Source: a virus
IMG/VR virus record: IMGVR_UViG_3300028920_000136
Span: 1-42,208 of that record
Length of the DNA stretch: 42,208 nt
Strand: one strand, 5' to 3'
Under the pieces are notes generated by a model. That model saw only the letters and a program-made list of their open reading frames with translations, was not told the origin of the DNA and made no database searches. This document shows positions 41,493 through 42,208 of the stretch, piece by piece (the stretch's first letter is position 1; the number at the start of each line of letters is the position of its first letter). A program made the position numbers and the translations under genes.

Positions 41493-41638
41493 GGCATAAC
41501 AGCAGGAAGAGGACCGTTGTCCGGAGAAAGCTGAAACATCCGCCCTGTATATACCTGTGGACCAGGCGCGCCGTTCGCCCGGCGGTGGAGGATTATTTTG
41601 AACGGAAACGGAGGCAGAGCGATGATACAGAGCATTGA
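41489..41638 (+). CDS. Small Arg-rich hypothetical protein, 49 aa
   Basis: A 49-residue Arg/Lys-rich protein (MRHNSRKRTVVRRKLK...) that overlaps the helicase stop (ATGA). Likely a DNA- or RNA-binding peptide, function unknown. It overlaps the next membrane gene by 17 bases. Confidence 0.48.
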   Translation: MRHNSRKRTVVRRKLKHPPCIYLWTRRAVRPAVEDYFERKRRQSDDTEH

Positions 41639-41852
41639 TACCCTGATAGACCGGGATTTTCCAAAGAACCCCAGGGAAAACATGATCTTTCTCCATGCCA
41701 GGACCAAGGATGTCTATATATACTTCCGCGGGGAATGGATGGAGTACAGGAGATATATGGCGACAAAAGATCGGGAAGCGCGGGTACGATGGGCTCTCTA
41801 TGCGGCACTGGTCGGGATCACAATATTCCTGATCGTGTCCCTGTTGATTTAG
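41622..41852 (+). CDS. Small membrane protein, 76 aa
   Basis: A 76-residue protein with a soluble charged N-terminal part and a C-terminal TM helix (WALYAALVGITIFLIVSLLI). ATG at 41622 has GGAGGCAG upstream; an earlier TTG at 41598 is not preferred. Tail-anchored in the inner membrane. Early membrane proteins may act in superinfection exclusion; no direct sign here. Confidence 0.55.
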   Translation: MIQSIDTLIDRDFPKNPRENMIFLHARTKDVYIYFRGEWMEYRRYMATKDREARVRWALYAALVGITIFLIVSLLI

Positions 41853-41862
41853 AGGCGCCCTG

Positions 41863-42045
41863 ATGTTCTGGTATATCTTGCTGGGGATCGTGGGGCTCAT
41901 GGTGGTTGCGGCGTTCATGCCACCAAAGGTTCAGGAGCTCTATTTTGAGGTAGTCTGGTGGATCACCATTATTGTCCTGTCCGTCCTGTGCTGGGTTATG
42001 GAGTGGCTTATCGACGTGGCGGACCGGATCAAGAGGGGGGAATAA
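41863..42045 (+). CDS. Small two-TM membrane protein, 60 aa
   Basis: A 60-residue protein with two hydrophobic stretches (WYILLGIVGLMVVAAFM and VVWWITIIVLSVLCWVM) and a basic end. GAGGCG precedes the ATG. Together with the 76-residue protein it forms a small membrane pair at the end of the early operon. No function assigned. Confidence 0.52.
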   Translation: MFWYILLGIVGLMVVAAFMPPKVQELYFEVVWWITIIVLSVLCWVMEWLIDVADRIKRGE

Positions 42046-42047
42046 CC

Positions 42048-42208
42048 ATGTCCATAAGTTATGCGAGGAATGTGTTTGTAAGTGGGGTCATATCCACTGA
42101 CATCGACGGGGTACGGTTCTCGACAACGGCGCGAAGCCTGTATAAGAGGCTTCTCGCAGCCGCGGACATATTATCCCGGTCGGAGCTGGATTCTATCCAC
42201 TTAACCCT
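42048..42208 (+). CDS. Hypothetical protein, truncated by the window end
   Basis: Starts MSISYARNVFVSGVISTDID and is open for 53 codons to the window edge. GAGGGGGG precedes the ATG. Read across a joined end it would continue LTLWRAKAA and stop, giving 60 residues that overlap the first gene of the window; the fit is consistent with a circular or permuted molecule but does not prove it. No family recognised. Confidence 0.45.
   Translation, partial: MSISYARNVFVSGVISTDIDGVRFSTTARSLYKRLLAAADILSRSELDSIHLT

Overview
The window reads as an essentially complete temperate bacteriophage genome of about 42 kb, with no recognisable host chromosome genes and no tRNA, rRNA, CRISPR array or insertion sequence. 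It looks like a short-tailed (podovirus-type) member of Caudoviricetes. It has a portal, an acidic scaffold-like protein, an SU10/DUF5309-type major capsid protein, small connector-like proteins and a beta-propeller-like tail protein. There is no identifiable tape measure, tail tube or sheath gene. One 2806-residue protein, a 'polyvalent' internal or ejected protein, takes up a fifth of the sequence. The host cannot be named from the sequence. The endolysin with an N-terminal export segment and a coiled-coil/TM spanin-like protein beside the holin suggest a Gram-negative host, while the ArpU/RinA-like regulator, DUF4373-type replication protein and serine integrase are common in phages of Gram-positive bacteria. 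Strong AGGAGG-type ribosome sites precede most genes.

Layout. 1-1630: last genes of the early/middle block (VRR-NUC nuclease, ArpU/RinA-like late regulator, an unknown protein) ending at an intrinsic terminator. 1709-2697: three unidentified genes on the opposite strand behind a near-consensus sigma-70 promoter, a typical moron or lysogeny-expressed cargo arrangement. 2698-3066: a gene-free leader with hairpins. 3067-6971: packaging genes, with the large terminase split into an ATPase ORF and a nuclease ORF separated by about 1.7 kb that carries two tiny genes, a secreted coiled-coil protein, a calcineurin-like phosphoesterase and a small Cys protein. 6986-15111: head and connector genes. 15115-19228: tail fibre and structural genes, including a collagen-like fibre. 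19230-20503: a GT2-TPR glycosyltransferase and a small unknown protein. 20472-31276: three internal-virion candidates including the giant protein. 31348-33303: lysis genes (GH108 endolysin, spanin-like protein, holin, small membrane protein, zinc-ribbon protein). 33320-33589: gene-free segment with a 34-bp palindrome, the best attP zone.

35692 down to 33590 (minus strand): CI-like repressor and large serine integrase. 35693-36007: divergent promoter region. 36008-42208: early rightward genes, with a Cro-like regulator, small unknowns, a RecB-like exonuclease with an ERF-family annealing protein, a DUF4373 replication protein containing three 22-bp iterons and an AT/purine-rich tract (a lambda-O-like origin), a DnaB-type helicase and small membrane proteins. 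The last ORF runs off the end. If the ends are joined it closes after seven more codons, which fits a circular or circularly permuted genome opened at an arbitrary point.

How it works together (inference): the divergent switch at 35.7-36.0 kb chooses between repressor/integrase and early genes. Recombination and replication genes are then expressed, the ArpU-like protein turns on the packaging and morphogenesis genes, and several intrinsic terminators tune capsid and lysis expression. The gene order is that of a circular map, with the integrase in the middle rather than at an end, so the sequence is more likely a free phage genome than an excised chromosomal prophage.
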